Shown here in pieces: positions 8,562 to 18,399 of a DNA stretch of 35,376 bases (position 1 is the stretch's first letter; each line of letters begins with the position of its first letter). The position numbers were made by a program, and so were the translations under genes. The stretch lies in NCBI GenBank assembly GCA_949290765.1, contig CASETG010000098.1:1-35376 (forward strand), given 5' to 3'. Origin of the DNA: Oxalobacter formigenes (GTDB taxonomy: Bacteria; Pseudomonadota; Gammaproteobacteria; Burkholderiales; Burkholderiaceae_D). The notes under the pieces are model-generated. The model saw only the letters and a list, made by a program, of their open reading frames with translations. It searched no databases and had not been told where the DNA came from.

Positions 8562-9512
8562 CTAGTCGAAATATCCGTTTTCGAGCGAAAAACCCTTGAT
8601 GAATTCGGAAGCGGCAAGCCGTTTTCCACCGGGTTTTTGCAATTCGTGAATGCGGATGGCGCCTTGCCCGCATGCCACGACAATGCCGTTTTCATCTGCC
8701 GACAGGATTTTGCCCGCTTTCATGCCGTCAGGACAGTCGGTTGCGGTCGCATTCCATATCTTGACGGGAATGTCACCATATCGTGCCAGACAGCCCGGAA
8801 ACGGGTTGAAAGCCCGGATTTTGTTTGCAATCGCTGTGCAAGGCTGGCTGAAATCCAGTGCGGCTTCTTCCTTGCGGATTTTGGCGGCGTAAATCGCATC
8901 ATTGTCCTGTTGTGGCGTAAAGCTGGCGCGTCCCTGTTCGATAGCCTGCAGTGCAGACAGAATCAGTTCGCCACCCATTTCAGCCAGGCGGTCATGCAGG
9001 ACGGATGCGGTGCAGTCCGGTGTAATCGGAAGCGAGGCGCTGAGCAGAACAGGGCCCGTATCGAGGCCTTCTTCCATTTGCATGATGGAAACACCTGTCT
9101 GGCTGTCGCCGGCTTCGATGGCGCGCTGGATCGGTGCGGCGCCGCGCCAGCGCGGAAGGAGCGATGCATGGATGTTCAGGCAGCCGTATCGGGGCAGGGA
9201 CAGGAAGGCTTTGGGAAGAATGAGACCGTAGGCGACCACGACCATGACATCCGGAGCGATTTGCGCGATGCGTTCATGGACTTTTTTGGCTTCGTCGCCG
9301 TGCCGGCCGTCCAGACGCAGTGAGAGTGGCTGTTCGACAGGCAATCCATGTGCCAGGGCAAGTTTTTTGACCGCTGAAGGCTGCAATTTCATGCCGCGTC
9401 CTGCAGGACGGTCGGGCTGGGTCAGAACCAGTTCGATCCGGTGACCGGCACGGATGAGCGCATCCAGTGCCACCGCAGCAAATTCCGGCGTGCCGGCGAA
9501 TACTGTTTTCAT
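8562..9512 (-). CDS. fmt: Methionyl-tRNA formyltransferase
   Basis: Transfers a formyl group from 10-formyl-tetrahydrofolate to the amino group of initiator Met-tRNA. The 316-residue length is usual. The N-terminal formyltransferase domain shows QPDRPAGRG, the folate/catalytic motif [17 protein letters not shown] (Asn113, His115) and [11 protein letters not shown] with catalytic Asp151. The C-terminal OB-like domain begins near residue 205. Its ATG overlaps the def stop as ATGA (9509-9512), so the formylating and deformylating enzymes are translationally coupled, as in many bacteria. Confidence 0.97.
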   Translation of the reverse strand: MKTVFAGTPEFAAVALDALIRAGHRIELVLTQPDRPAGRGMKLQPSAVKKLALAHGLPVEQPLSLRLDGRHGDEAKKVHERIAQIAPDVMVVVAYGLILPKAFLSLPRYGCLNIHASLLPRWRGAAPIQRAIEAGDSQTGVSIMQMEEGLDTGPVLLSASLPITPDCTASVLHDRLAEMGGELILSALQAIEQGRASFTPQQDNDAIYAAKIRKEEAALDFSQPCTAIANKIRAFNPFPGCLARYGDIPVKIWNATATDCPDGMKAGKILSADENGIVVACGQGAIRIHELQKPGGKRLAASEFIKGFSLENGYFD

Positions 9513-10060
9513 CGTTTTTTCCCCTGATGTTGCCCTTTGGTTCCGGATGTGGTTTTCTTTTGCTCGCGTTCTTCCTTGAGCAGTTTTTTCTTGATGCGGT
9601 TGCGTTTCATCGGTGAAAGATAATCGACGAATACGCGTCCCTTGAGATGGTCGATTTCATGCTGGATGCAAACGGCGAGCAGTCCGTCGGCATCGGTTTC
9701 GAAACTGTTTCCGTCCGTGTCCAGGGCGCGTACCCTGACTTGTGCGGGACGTTCGATTTCATCGTAAATGCCTGGCAGCGAGAGGCAGCCTTCCTCGAAC
9801 GATTTTTTTTCTTCGCTGGCACCGATGATTTCCGGATTGATGAACACGCGCAGTTCATCCCGTTTTTCCGATACGTCGATGACCACGATTTGCCGGTGGA
9901 CATTGATTTGGGGCGCTGCCAGACCGACGCCAGGCGCTTCGTACATGGTTTGCGCCATATCCTGAACCAGTGCCTTCAAATCGGCGTCGAACTGGGTGAC
10001 TGGCCGGGAGGGTTTCAAAAGACGTGGGTCGGGGTAGCGCAGAATCGGTAAACGTGCCAT
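9509..10060 (-). CDS. def: Peptide deformylase
   Basis: Metalloenzyme that removes the N-formyl group from nascent proteins. I start it at ATG 10060 ([15 protein letters not shown]), the family's normal opening; the 39 residues before it in frame look non-coding. All three signature motifs are intact: GVGLAAPQ (44-51), EGCLSLP with metal ligand Cys92, and QHEIDHL with His134, Glu135 and His138. The last 30 or so residues form a very basic, probably disordered tail ([12 protein letters not shown]). The gene is the first of a def-fmt unit and diverges from dprA. Confidence 0.97.
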   Translation of the reverse strand: MARLPILRYPDPRLLKPSRPVTQFDADLKALVQDMAQTMYEAPGVGLAAPQINVHRQIVVIDVSEKRDELRVFINPEIIGASEEKKSFEEGCLSLPGIYDEIERPAQVRVRALDTDGNSFETDADGLLAVCIQHEIDHLKGRVFVDYLSPMKRNRIKKKLLKEEREQKKTTSGTKGQHQGKKR

Positions 10061-10276
10061 GAGTCTAGTCGGGAACAGCTGTCGGTCAGGAAATCTTGTC
10101 AGCAGAAATTTTTCTGTGCAGAATCCGGATGGAATGGTTATTTTGCATATTGCCGTTTCCGTGCAGGATGCGGGCATATGCGCCGAAACCGAAAGTTTAG
10201 CATAGCCGTTTTGTATGTGCTGGACATGACGCCGTTTTGTCCGGGGAAGCCTGTTCCCCGGGATGGAAAAGCAAGT

Positions 10277-11404
10277 GTGAATAAACAGTCAATCTACGAT
10301 AAAGAAGAGCTGGCGGCATGGATACGCCTGGTCATGACGCCCGGAATCGGCATACGGACTGCGCACAAGCTGTTGACCGCTTATGGTTTGCCGCAACATG
10401 TTTTCGGGACATCGTACCGTGAATTGCAGCGTATCGTCTCACCACAGATAGCGGATGCCGTGTATGCGCCGGTTTCGCCGGCGGTCTCGCGGCAAATCGA
10501 GCAGACATGGAAGTGGCTGGAAGAACCCGGCAACACGATTCTGACCTTGTCGGACAGTGCCTATCCCGGCACGCTGCTGGAAATACCCGATCCGCCGCTG
10601 ATGTTGTACGTCAAGGGAAAGAGCGAATTGCTTTCATCGCCATCGGTGGCTATCGTCGGAAGTCGCAATGCCACCACACAGGGATGTATCGATGCAGGCG
10701 AGTTTGCAGCATCGCTGAGCGATGCGGGGCTGACGATCGTGTCGGGGCTGGCGCTGGGTATCGATGCGGCGGCCCATCGCGGTGCGCTCAAAGGGAAAGG
10801 TTCCACCATTGCTGTTATCGGTACGGGGGCGGATGTGGTGTATCCCGCCAGAAACAGGGAACTGGCGCACCAGATTGCGAAAGACGGGTGTATCGTCAGC
10901 GAGTTTCCGCTTGGTACGAAACCGCTGGCATCCAATTTCCCCAGACGCAATCGCGTCATCAGCGGCTTGTCGGCAGGTATCGTCGTGGTCGAGGCTGCGG
11001 CACGGTCTGGCTCGTTGATTACGGCGCAGACGGCAATCGAACAGGGGCGCGAGGTATTTGCCGTTCCGGGCTCCATTCATTCGCCGTTGTCGCGCGGTTG
11101 CCATAAACTGATACGGCAGGGCGCGAAACTGGTCGAGACATCGCGCGATATTCTGGAAGAACTGAAGTATTACGACATGACGAGTCGCAAAGATATCTGT
11201 ATGGAGACAGCGGCGGGATCTTCGTTGCAGGATGATATTCTGGCGGAGATGGGATTCGACCCGGTCGATGCGGATACGCTGTGCGAGCGTTGCCAGCTGG
11301 ATGCAGCGACACTGAACGTCGCGCTGTTCGAGCTGGAAATGGCAGGAAATATCGAATGTCTTCCGGGCGGTTTTTACCGGCGATTGTCCAAGCCCGATAC
11401 GTGA
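10277..11404 (+). CDS. dprA: DNA-processing protein DprA
   Basis: Binds incoming single-stranded DNA and loads RecA during natural transformation; it is also widely kept in species not known to be competent. The N-terminal part carries a helix-hairpin-helix-like stretch ([14 protein letters not shown]). The Rossmann core has [48 protein letters not shown] and the late motif [26 protein letters not shown]-terminal winged-helix domain (DprA-WH) starts near [11 protein letters not shown] prefer GTG 10277 ([12 protein letters not shown], 375 residues, normal length); an ATG at 10178 would add 33 unconserved residues and abut the def region. The 216 bases before 10277 must hold the divergent def and dprA promoters, but I could not pick them out. 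Confidence 0.92.
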   Translation: MNKQSIYDKEELAAWIRLVMTPGIGIRTAHKLLTAYGLPQHVFGTSYRELQRIVSPQIADAVYAPVSPAVSRQIEQTWKWLEEPGNTILTLSDSAYPGTLLEIPDPPLMLYVKGKSELLSSPSVAIVGSRNATTQGCIDAGEFAASLSDAGLTIVSGLALGIDAAAHRGALKGKGSTIAVIGTGADVVYPARNRELAHQIAKDGCIVSEFPLGTKPLASNFPRRNRVISGLSAGIVVVEAAARSGSLITAQTAIEQGREVFAVPGSIHSPLSRGCHKLIRQGAKLVETSRDILEELKYYDMTSRKDICMETAAGSSLQDDILAEMGFDPVDADTLCERCQLDAATLNVALFELEMAGNIECLPGGFYRRLSKPDT

Positions 11405-11626
11405 CGTTTATACCGCGAAACCACACCCTGTTCGGAAAGATGCATGTTTATCGGGCATGCTGTGGGGGAAAAAATGAAATTTGGTATTTTTCTTTTCAGG
11501 CATTGAATCGTCCGCTTGCAGTGTGCACCCTTCTCACATTATCATTTTCCGCTCTGTTTGCTGATGTTTCCGCACAGGATACGGGACACGGCTGAATTTC
11601 GTTATCCATTTACGCGTTTCGTTTGT

Positions 11627-14242
11627 ATGACCAAAACACTCATCATCGCCGAAAAACCGTCTGTCGCGAATGATATTGCGAAGAGCCTCGGCGGATTTAC
11701 CAAAGAGGGTGACTATTTCGAGTCGGAGCAGTATGTTCTGACTTCGGCAGTCGGGCACCTTCTGGAAATCAAGGCGCCGGAAGAGTATGAGGTCAAGCGC
11801 GGCAAGTGGAGTTTTGCCAATTTGCCGGTCATTCCGCCACATTTCGCGCTCGAGCCGATTGCGAAAACCGAGTCGCGTCTCAAGTTGCTGGGCAAACTGA
11901 TTCGCCGCAAGGACATTTCGACGATCATCAACGCCTGTGACGCGGGACGGGAAGGCGAACTGATTTTCCGGCTGATCGTCCAATATACCAAGGCGAAACA
12001 GCCCATCAAACGGTTGTGGCTGCAATCCATGACACCGTCGGCGATACGGGACGGTTTCATGAATTTGCGGGATGACGAGGAAATGCTGCCTCTGGCCAGA
12101 GCGGCGAGAAGCCGCTCAGAAGCGGACTGGCTGATCGGAATCAACGGCACGAGAGCCATGACGGCCTTCAATTCAAAGGAAGGCGGCTTTTTCCTGACGA
12201 CCGTGGGACGTGTCCAGACGCCGACCCTGTCCATCGTTGTGCAGCGCGAGGAAAAAATCAAGAATTTCGTTGCACGGGACTATTGGGAAGTGCATGCCGC
12301 ATTCTCTTGTGCACAAGGGGTGTATGAAGGGCGGTGGACCGACCGGCATTTCAGGAAGGACGAAAACGATCCCGAAAAGAGAGCGGAACGCTTGTGGAGC
12401 CGTGCCGATGCCGATGTCATCGTTTCGGCATGCGTCGGTCAGGAAGGAACGGTGACCGAAGAATCGAAACCGACGACATCCATGTCGCCGGCCTTGTTCG
12501 ATTTGACCAGTCTGCAGCGGGAAGCCAATGCACGTTTCGGATTTTCGGCCAAGAATACGCTGGCGCTGGCTCAGGCCTTGTACGAAAGGCACAAGGTGCT
12601 GACATACCCGCGAACGGATTCGCGCCATTTGCCGGAAGATTATCTGCAAACCAGCATGCAAACGCTGGAAAGTCTGTCCGGTCGCGCCGACTATCAGCCT
12701 TATGCGTCGCAGATTCTGGAGAAACGCTGGGTCAAGCCGAACAAGCGGATTTTCGACAATACCAAAATATCGGATCACTTCGCCATTATCCCGACGACGC
12801 AGTTGCCAAAGAGTCTTTCGGAACCGGAACAGAAATTGTACGATCTGGTCGCACGCCGGTTCATGGCCGTGTTTTTCCCTGCAGCCGAGTTTCTGGTCAC
12901 GACACGGTTTACCGAAGTGGCGGGACATTGTTTCAGGAGCGAGGGGCGTATCATGACCCGACCGGGCTGGCTCGCCGTTTACGGCAAGGAAGCGCCGGTA
13001 TCGGGACGACAGGGTGAGAACGATCGTCTGCTGGTTCCGGTCGCCCCGGGCGAAACAGTGATGACCGACAAGGTCACTGTCGATGAACTGGCCACGAAGC
13101 CGCCGGCACGCTATACCGAAGCGACCTTGCTTTCCGCCATGGAAGGGGCAGGAAAGCTGGTGGATGACGAATTGCGTGAAGCCATGAAAGGCAAGGGGTT
13201 GGGAACACCGGCTACACGTGCCGCCATTATCGAAGGATTGCTGGGTGAAAAATATCTTTTGCGTGAAGGTCGGGAACTGATTCCGACACCCAAGGCTTTC
13301 CAGTTGATGACCTTGCTCAAGGGACTGGGTGTCAAGGAACTGACGTTGCCGGAATTGACAGGCGAATGGGAGTTCAAGCTCGCGCAGATGGAGCAGGGGC
13401 AGATCAGCCGTGAAGAATTCATGGAGCAGATCGCCCAAATGACGCAGGTTATCGTCAAACGCGCCAAGGAATACGATGAGGATACCATTCCGGGCGATTA
13501 TGCGACCTTGCAAACGCCCTGTCCGAAGTGTGGCGGCGAGATCCGTGAAAATTACCGCCGGTTCGCCTGCACACAGTGCGATTTTTCCATCAGCAAGACA
13601 CCTGGAAGCCGGCAGTTTTCCATACCGGAAGTCGAGGAACTGATCAAAAACGGACAAATCGGCCCCTTGCAGGGATTCCGCTCGAAAATGGGACGTCCGT
13701 TTGCCGCTATCCTGAAAATCGTTCCGGATACGGAAAAAGACAATTTCAAACTGGAATTCGACTTCGGGCAGCCCAAAGAGGAAGACGATGCGGAAGTTCC
13801 CGATTTTTCGGACAAGACGCCATTGGGGCAATGTCCGAAATGTCAGGGGAATGTTTATGAATCCGGTTTGTCCTATGTATGCGAACATACCGTCGCCAAA
13901 CCGAAAACCTGTGACTTCAGGAGCGGGCGCATTATTCTCCAGCAGGAAATCTTGCCAGAGCAGATGACGAAACTGCTGAAAGAAGGACAGACCGACTTGC
14001 TGGCCGGTTTCGTGTCCCAGCGGACGCACCGGCCGTTCAAGGCATATCTTGCATTGGGCAAAGACGGCAAGGTCAGCTTCAAGTTCGATGAAACGGCAGG
14101 CAAGGCGTCGTCAGCACGGAGAAAAGCGACCTCTTCCGCCAGCGCGAAAAAAACGGAAACCGCCAAAGCCGCAATGACACGCAAAACGACGGCGGGCAGG
14201 AAAAAAACCGTCAGGAAAGAAACGTCGGACGGCGAAGCATGA
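11627..14242 (+). CDS. topB: DNA topoisomerase III
   Basis: Type IA topoisomerase that relaxes and decatenates DNA by single-strand passage. I start it at ATG 11627 (MTKTLIIAEKPSVAND), the standard opening; in-frame codons upstream are not conserved. The protein is 871 residues. The TOPRIM domain shows LIIAEKPSVA and ACDAGREGELIF (acidic metal ligands). The catalytic tyrosine is Tyr327 in VLTYPRTDSR. C-terminal to the core are two zinc-ribbon/topoisomerase repeats: CPKCGGEI...CTQCDF and CPKCQGN...CEHT with CDF. The last 40 residues are a Lys/Arg/Ala/Thr-rich tail that probably binds DNA non-specifically. It follows dprA after 222 bases and ends at a strong terminator. Confidence 0.96.
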   Translation: MTKTLIIAEKPSVANDIAKSLGGFTKEGDYFESEQYVLTSAVGHLLEIKAPEEYEVKRGKWSFANLPVIPPHFALEPIAKTESRLKLLGKLIRRKDISTIINACDAGREGELIFRLIVQYTKAKQPIKRLWLQSMTPSAIRDGFMNLRDDEEMLPLARAARSRSEADWLIGINGTRAMTAFNSKEGGFFLTTVGRVQTPTLSIVVQREEKIKNFVARDYWEVHAAFSCAQGVYEGRWTDRHFRKDENDPEKRAERLWSRADADVIVSACVGQEGTVTEESKPTTSMSPALFDLTSLQREANARFGFSAKNTLALAQALYERHKVLTYPRTDSRHLPEDYLQTSMQTLESLSGRADYQPYASQILEKRWVKPNKRIFDNTKISDHFAIIPTTQLPKSLSEPEQKLYDLVARRFMAVFFPAAEFLVTTRFTEVAGHCFRSEGRIMTRPGWLAVYGKEAPVSGRQGENDRLLVPVAPGETVMTDKVTVDELATKPPARYTEATLLSAMEGAGKLVDDELREAMKGKGLGTPATRAAIIEGLLGEKYLLREGRELIPTPKAFQLMTLLKGLGVKELTLPELTGEWEFKLAQMEQGQISREEFMEQIAQMTQVIVKRAKEYDEDTIPGDYATLQTPCPKCGGEIRENYRRFACTQCDFSISKTPGSRQFSIPEVEELIKNGQIGPLQGFRSKMGRPFAAILKIVPDTEKDNFKLEFDFGQPKEEDDAEVPDFSDKTPLGQCPKCQGNVYESGLSYVCEHTVAKPKTCDFRSGRIILQQEILPEQMTKLLKEGQTDLLAGFVSQRTHRPFKAYLALGKDGKVSFKFDETAGKASSARRKATSSASAKKTETAKAAMTRKTTAGRKKTVRKETSDGEA

Positions 14243-14262
14243 CCGTGCGTTGTGCAAAACGG

Positions 14263-14290
14263 AAAAAGGAGGCGAAAGCCTCCTTTTTTT
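14263..14290 (+). terminator. Rho-independent terminator of topB
   Basis: AAAAAGGAGGC (14263-14273), tetraloop GAAA (14274-14277) and GCCTCCTTTTT (14278-14288) make a perfect 11-bp stem closed by a stable GNRA loop, with T's from 14284 to 14290. It lies 20 bases past the topB stop. The A-run on the other side means it could also stop transcripts of the minus-strand aldo/keto reductase that ends at 14311. Confidence 0.92.
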
Positions 14291-14310
14291 ACAGGGCGGT
14301 CGCAGCCGTA

Positions 14311-15348
14311 TCAGCGGTGTCCGAGTACCGGATGGGGCTGGTACGGTTTTTCCAGTTCGGCGATGTCTTCGTCAGAAAGTTTGACGGAGATCGCAGAGAG
14401 GGCTTCATCGAGCTGGTACAGCTTGGATGCGCCGATAATCGGAGCGGTCACGCCCTTGTGCAGCAACCATGAATAGGCCACTTGCGCGTTGGAAAGACCG
14501 AGCCGTTTGGCGACACGCGAGAGCGCATTGACGACATCGAAGTCCGCGTCGGAGTAGAAGACACGCAATGCCATTTCGTCGGTTTTGGCGCGGGATGTGG
14601 CTGAATTGTTTTTCGACGTGTCGCGGTCGTCCGGTTTACGGTTGCCCGCCAGAAAACCGCGAGCCAGCGGACTCCATGGAATCAGGCCGACGCCCTGATC
14701 CTTGCAGAGCGGGATCATTTCGCGTTCTTCTTCGCGGTAGGCCAGATTGTAATGATTCTGCATGGAGATGAAGCGAGACCACTTATGTTCGCGGGCGATC
14801 TGTTGCGCCTTGGCGAATTGCCATGCCCACATGCTGGATGCGCCGATATAGCGTACCTTGCCGGAACGGACGAGATCGTTTAATGCCTCCATCGTTTCCT
14901 CGATCGGTGTCGAAGGATCCCAGCGGTGTATCTGGTAGAGATCGATATAGTCGGTTCCCAGCCGTTTCAGCGATGCATCCACTGCGGCGAAGATATGTTT
15001 TCTGGACAATCCGCTGGTGTTCGGCGGAATGGCCGAAGCATTGGCGGACGCGGCGTCTGCAGTGATATCGTCCGAGACATGGAAATAGACCTTGGTGGCG
15101 ATGATGATTTCATCGCGTCTGGCATATTCTTTGAGCAGCTTGCCAGTCAGGACTTCCGACAGGCCGTTGGAATACAGATTGGCCGTATCGAAGAAGTTGA
15201 TGCCTGCATCGATGGCGCGCCGGATGAACGGGCGCGAAGCAGCGCGGTCCAGAACCCATGGACGCCATTTGGGAGAGCCGTAAGTCATCATTCCCAGACA
15301 GATCCGGGATACTTTCAATCCGCTTGTTCCAAGATTGACGTATTCCAT
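14311..15348 (-). CDS. YajO-like aldo/keto reductase
   Basis: A 345-residue aldo/keto reductase of the YajO/Tas (AKR11/12-like) type, distinct from the shorter one at 7153. The catalytic tetrad is Asp54 and Tyr59 (FFDTANLYS), Lys86 (IATKVYF) and His141 (LYQIHRWD). Similarity to E. coli YajO runs through IGASSMWAWQFAKAQ, the stretch from SMQNHYNL to YREEEREM, IPWSPLARG and the end PYQPHPVLG. An AAGGA ribosome-binding site lies about 8 bases before the ATG. It begins 15 bases after the ntrX stop on the same strand, so it is probably the last gene of the ntrYX transcript. A natural substrate cannot be inferred. Confidence 0.9.
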   Translation of the reverse strand: MEYVNLGTSGLKVSRICLGMMTYGSPKWRPWVLDRAASRPFIRRAIDAGINFFDTANLYSNGLSEVLTGKLLKEYARRDEIIIATKVYFHVSDDITADAASANASAIPPNTSGLSRKHIFAAVDASLKRLGTDYIDLYQIHRWDPSTPIEETMEALNDLVRSGKVRYIGASSMWAWQFAKAQQIAREHKWSRFISMQNHYNLAYREEEREMIPLCKDQGVGLIPWSPLARGFLAGNRKPDDRDTSKNNSATSRAKTDEMALRVFYSDADFDVVNALSRVAKRLGLSNAQVAYSWLLHKGVTAPIIGASKLYQLDEALSAISVKLSDEDIAELEKPYQPHPVLGHR

Positions 15349-15363
15349 CAGTAGATCCTTTCG

Positions 15364-16071
15364 TTAATGGTGTTTTTTTGATGCCTTGACCGGTTCGACG
15401 CCCAGCTGTTTCAGCTTGCGGTAAAGGTGGGTTCGTTCCAGTCCCGTTTTTTCGGCGACACGGGTCATGCTGCCGCCTTCCTGTGCAAGATGATGCTCGA
15501 AATAGAGACGCTCGAACATGTCGCGTGCCTCGCGTAATGGCAGGTCGAATGAAAGCAAGGATGTGTCGATGACATTTGCCGGAACGACGGTATTGACCTG
15601 CTGTGTCTGTGCAGGCATGTTGACGGTGACGGGCGTGATGGTTCTGGTGTCTCCCATAACCGTATTGTGCTGTGCCATCGTGACGGGAGCCGGTCTGCTT
15701 CTTTCCTGATTGCGTGCCAGACCCTGCTGGACGGCCTGAAGCAGTTTCTGGAGTGCAATCGGTTTTTCGAGAAAGTTCATGGCGCCGATACGGGTGGCTT
15801 CGACCGCGGTATCGATGGTGGCGTGTCCGGACATCATGATGACCGGCATGGTCAGATAACCGTCACGTTGCCATTCCTTGAGCAGCGTGACGCCGTCGGT
15901 ATCAGGCATCCAGATGTCCAGCAAGACCAGATCGGGTGTTTCTGCGGCACGAGCCTCACGTGCCTGCTGTGCGTTCTCAGCGGTTTGTACGACGTGCCCC
16001 TCGTCGGACAGAATTTCCGACAACAGTTCACGTATTCCCATTTCATCGTCGACGACCAGAATATTTGCCAT
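15364..16071 (-). CDS. ntrX: NtrX-like response regulator lacking the AAA+ domain
   Basis: A two-component response regulator of 235 residues. The receiver domain (1-120) has acidic Asp8/Asp9, phosphoacceptor Asp52 (LLDIWMPDTDG), the switch residue Ser81 and Lys103 (FLEKPIAL). A low-complexity Pro/Thr/Gln-rich linker (about 121-175) follows, then a Fis-type helix-turn-helix that begins PLREARDMFERLYFEHHL and ends ERTHLYRKLKQLGV, which closely resembles the C-terminus of NtrX. The central sigma-54-interacting AAA+ domain of full-length NtrX is absent, with no Walker A or GAFTGA-type motif, so it cannot act as a sigma-54 activator and presumably works as a plain DNA-binding repressor or activator. 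It is paired with the adjacent NtrY kinase. Confidence 0.88.
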   Translation of the reverse strand: MANILVVDDEMGIRELLSEILSDEGHVVQTAENAQQAREARAAETPDLVLLDIWMPDTDGVTLLKEWQRDGYLTMPVIMMSGHATIDTAVEATRIGAMNFLEKPIALQKLLQAVQQGLARNQERSRPAPVTMAQHNTVMGDTRTITPVTVNMPAQTQQVNTVVPANVIDTSLLSFDLPLREARDMFERLYFEHHLAQEGGSMTRVAEKTGLERTHLYRKLKQLGVEPVKASKKHH

Positions 16072-16114
16072 ATTTTAAATCTTGAATATTGTTGTTCCGC
16101 TTCCGCTCCGGATA

Positions 16115-18388
16115 CTAGGCTTGCCTGCTGTCAGGCGATGCCAGTTGCAGGAACAGAATCGAAACTTTTGCTCCAGTTGTATCGGTTCGATTTTGCACGT
16201 CAATACGACCACCGTGTTCCTCAACAATTTTCTTGACAACAGCCATACCCAGGCCGGTGCCGCGTTCTTTTGTCGTGATGTAAGGTTCGAAGATGCGTGC
16301 CAGTATTTTTTGTGCGAACCCGGGTCCATTATCCATTACAGAAAGTCGGACTGCAATGCAGATTTTGCCCGAAGCATTCTGGTAGTGCACTTTTTCGGTG
16401 ATTAATTCGATGCTAGGCGTATAGCGTTCACGATTCTGCACTTCATTGACGGCATCCTGTGCATTCTGGAGCAAGTTGTGAATGACCTGTCGTAACTGGG
16501 TCTCGTCACCCATGATGTCGGGCAGATTGGCATCCAGACGGGTGTGGACGATTTCATGGGAGTCGTCTCCGGCATAAAGATGCACGATATCTTCGGCAAG
16601 TGCATTGAGGTTCAGCGGTTTCAGGAATGCCGGCGGTGTCCTCGCGAAATTCCGGAAATCGTTGACCATCTGTTTCATGGATGTGACCTGATTGACGATC
16701 GTGTCGGTACTTTTTTTCAGAATCGCTGCATCCTGTTCGGACAGTCTGTCATGCAGTTTCATTTGCAGGCGTTCGGCCGAGAGCTGGATGGGCGTCAGCG
16801 GATTCTTGATTTCATGCGCAAGCCTGCGTGCGACTTCGCCCCATGCGATGGAGCGTTGTGCGGAAATGACTTCCGTAATGTCGTCGAAAACGACGATATA
16901 ACGGTTTTCATGGTTGACCAGATGGGATGAGCCACGTGCCAGCAGGGTGATATCCGATTCGTTCGGCTTTTCAGGGTCATGCGCGATTTCGATTTGCTGT
17001 TGCCAGTGGAAGTCTGTGGCATGGTCATTGGCCGCCGCCTGTGCGGAAAATTCGGAGAAAGCTTTTGTGATGGTGCCCGAAAAGTCGGCCAGTCCGCTGA
17101 TTTCGGACAACTTCCTGCCGATAAGCGGTGTCAGATCGTGTCGCAGAATCCGCGCGACCGGCGCATTGCATCCGACCAGCCGGAATTCGTGGTCAAGCAC
17201 GATGACACCGGCGGACATATTGGCCAGCACCGATTCGAGATAAACTTTGGCCGCTTCCAGCTCGGCACGACTTTTTTCGGCTTGTGCCCGTGCTTCGGCG
17301 AGCTGGTGGGTCATGGCATTGAAAGACTGGGTCAGCGTTCCGAGCTCATCATTGCTGGAGACGATGGGGCGCGGCGAGAGATTGCCTTCTGAAACCGCTT
17401 TCGTTCCTTGCGCCAGCAGCAACAGGGGGCGAGCCAGATTGGATGCGATCTGGAATGCGCTGGCAATCGCGCCGAAGATGGCCAGAAGCAGCGTCAGCGA
17501 CAGCGTGACGATATAAATCTTGCGCAATCCTGAGCGTGACAGGGAGCGAATCTGGTATTCGCTGTATGCCGCGCGAAGCGCTTCGGCATTGTTTGCCAGA
17601 TTGGCAGGCATTTTTTGGAGCAGCTGTAGGTAATACGGCTCGTTTTGCAGCGAAATCGACAGGCTGTGTACCGGTATCGGAACGATGACACGGATAGTCA
17701 AATCGGCTTCCTGCAAGTCGGCCGTGGACGGGTCGTCGATTTCTCCCTCGATGGCGGAATAATGCGAGGTCATGTGCAGCTGGCGCAGGATTGCAGGAGA
17801 GGGAAGGTTCGGGACAAGCGTGGTGTCGACTGAGCCGGAAGTGGCGATCAGGTGCCCCTTGCTGTTGACGATGGCCGCCTCGACACCGTCCTTGTCGTTC
17901 CGGAGACGTGTCAGCAAAATCGTCTGTTCGGACAGTGATTGGCCAGCCAGTTCATTGGCGAGCCGGTTCGCCTGGATGGTCAGGTTTTCGCGCGACGTAT
18001 CGAGAATGGATTGCGCCAGCTTGACGCCAGAATCCAGCGCGGATTCGACGCGGACATCGAACCAGGATTCGATGGATCGTGATACGAACTGGACGGAGAC
18101 GACGTAGATGATGGCACCCGGCAATATACCCATCAACGCGAAAAGGAGCACCAGACGGGTCATCAGTTTCGAGCCGAACTTGCCTCGCCTGTAACGGTTG
18201 TACAGCCGGATCAGCATCCATACGACCAGTACCAGCAGTGCGGCGGCGACCAGAATGTTCACGCCGACAAGCCAGGAATAGTTACGCTCGAAGAATTCGG
18301 AGTTTTCAGAGGCGGACGCGAGCAGGAAAAGCAGAATGCTCATCACGGCGCCGCCGACGATCCACAGATAACGTAAAACGCGGTTCAC
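16115..18388 (-). CDS. ntrY: NtrY-like membrane sensor histidine kinase
   Basis: A 757-residue sensor kinase of the NtrY type, which in other bacteria responds to nitrogen, redox or envelope signals. Membrane segments lie near residues 8-25, 42-62 and 78-100, with another at about 291-315 after a large extracytoplasmic region. HAMP follows (about 316-370), then PAS (about 383-505). The HisKA H-box is LAHEIKNPLTPIQLSAERL with His525. The HATPase domain has the N-box HNLLQNAQDAVNE, DNGPGF, FEPYITTKERGTGLGM and HGGRID. All kinase motifs look intact. It lies 11 bases downstream of the DUF4390 gene and 43 bases upstream of the ntrX-like regulator, so the pair is in one operon. Confidence 0.93.
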   Translation of the reverse strand: MNRVLRYLWIVGGAVMSILLFLLASASENSEFFERNYSWLVGVNILVAAALLVLVVWMLIRLYNRYRRGKFGSKLMTRLVLLFALMGILPGAIIYVVSVQFVSRSIESWFDVRVESALDSGVKLAQSILDTSRENLTIQANRLANELAGQSLSEQTILLTRLRNDKDGVEAAIVNSKGHLIATSGSVDTTLVPNLPSPAILRQLHMTSHYSAIEGEIDDPSTADLQEADLTIRVIVPIPVHSLSISLQNEPYYLQLLQKMPANLANNAEALRAAYSEYQIRSLSRSGLRKIYIVTLSLTLLLAIFGAIASAFQIASNLARPLLLLAQGTKAVSEGNLSPRPIVSSNDELGTLTQSFNAMTHQLAEARAQAEKSRAELEAAKVYLESVLANMSAGVIVLDHEFRLVGCNAPVARILRHDLTPLIGRKLSEISGLADFSGTITKAFSEFSAQAAANDHATDFHWQQQIEIAHDPEKPNESDITLLARGSSHLVNHENRYIVVFDDITEVISAQRSIAWGEVARRLAHEIKNPLTPIQLSAERLQMKLHDRLSEQDAAILKKSTDTIVNQVTSMKQMVNDFRNFARTPPAFLKPLNLNALAEDIVHLYAGDDSHEIVHTRLDANLPDIMGDETQLRQVIHNLLQNAQDAVNEVQNRERYTPSIELITEKVHYQNASGKICIAVRLSVMDNGPGFAQKILARIFEPYITTKERGTGLGMAVVKKIVEEHGGRIDVQNRTDTTGAKVSILFLQLASPDSRQA

Positions 18389-18399
18389 TTTTGTTTCGG

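Noticed and set aside
11440..11462. Terminator after dprA
   Set aside because: Only a 5-bp GCATG/CATGC repeat with a 9-base loop and no T-run.
12173..14029. 618-codon minus-strand open frame opposite topB
   Set aside because: Arises from codon bias of topB, has no recognisable motifs, and topB itself has intact TOPRIM, Tyr and zinc motifs.
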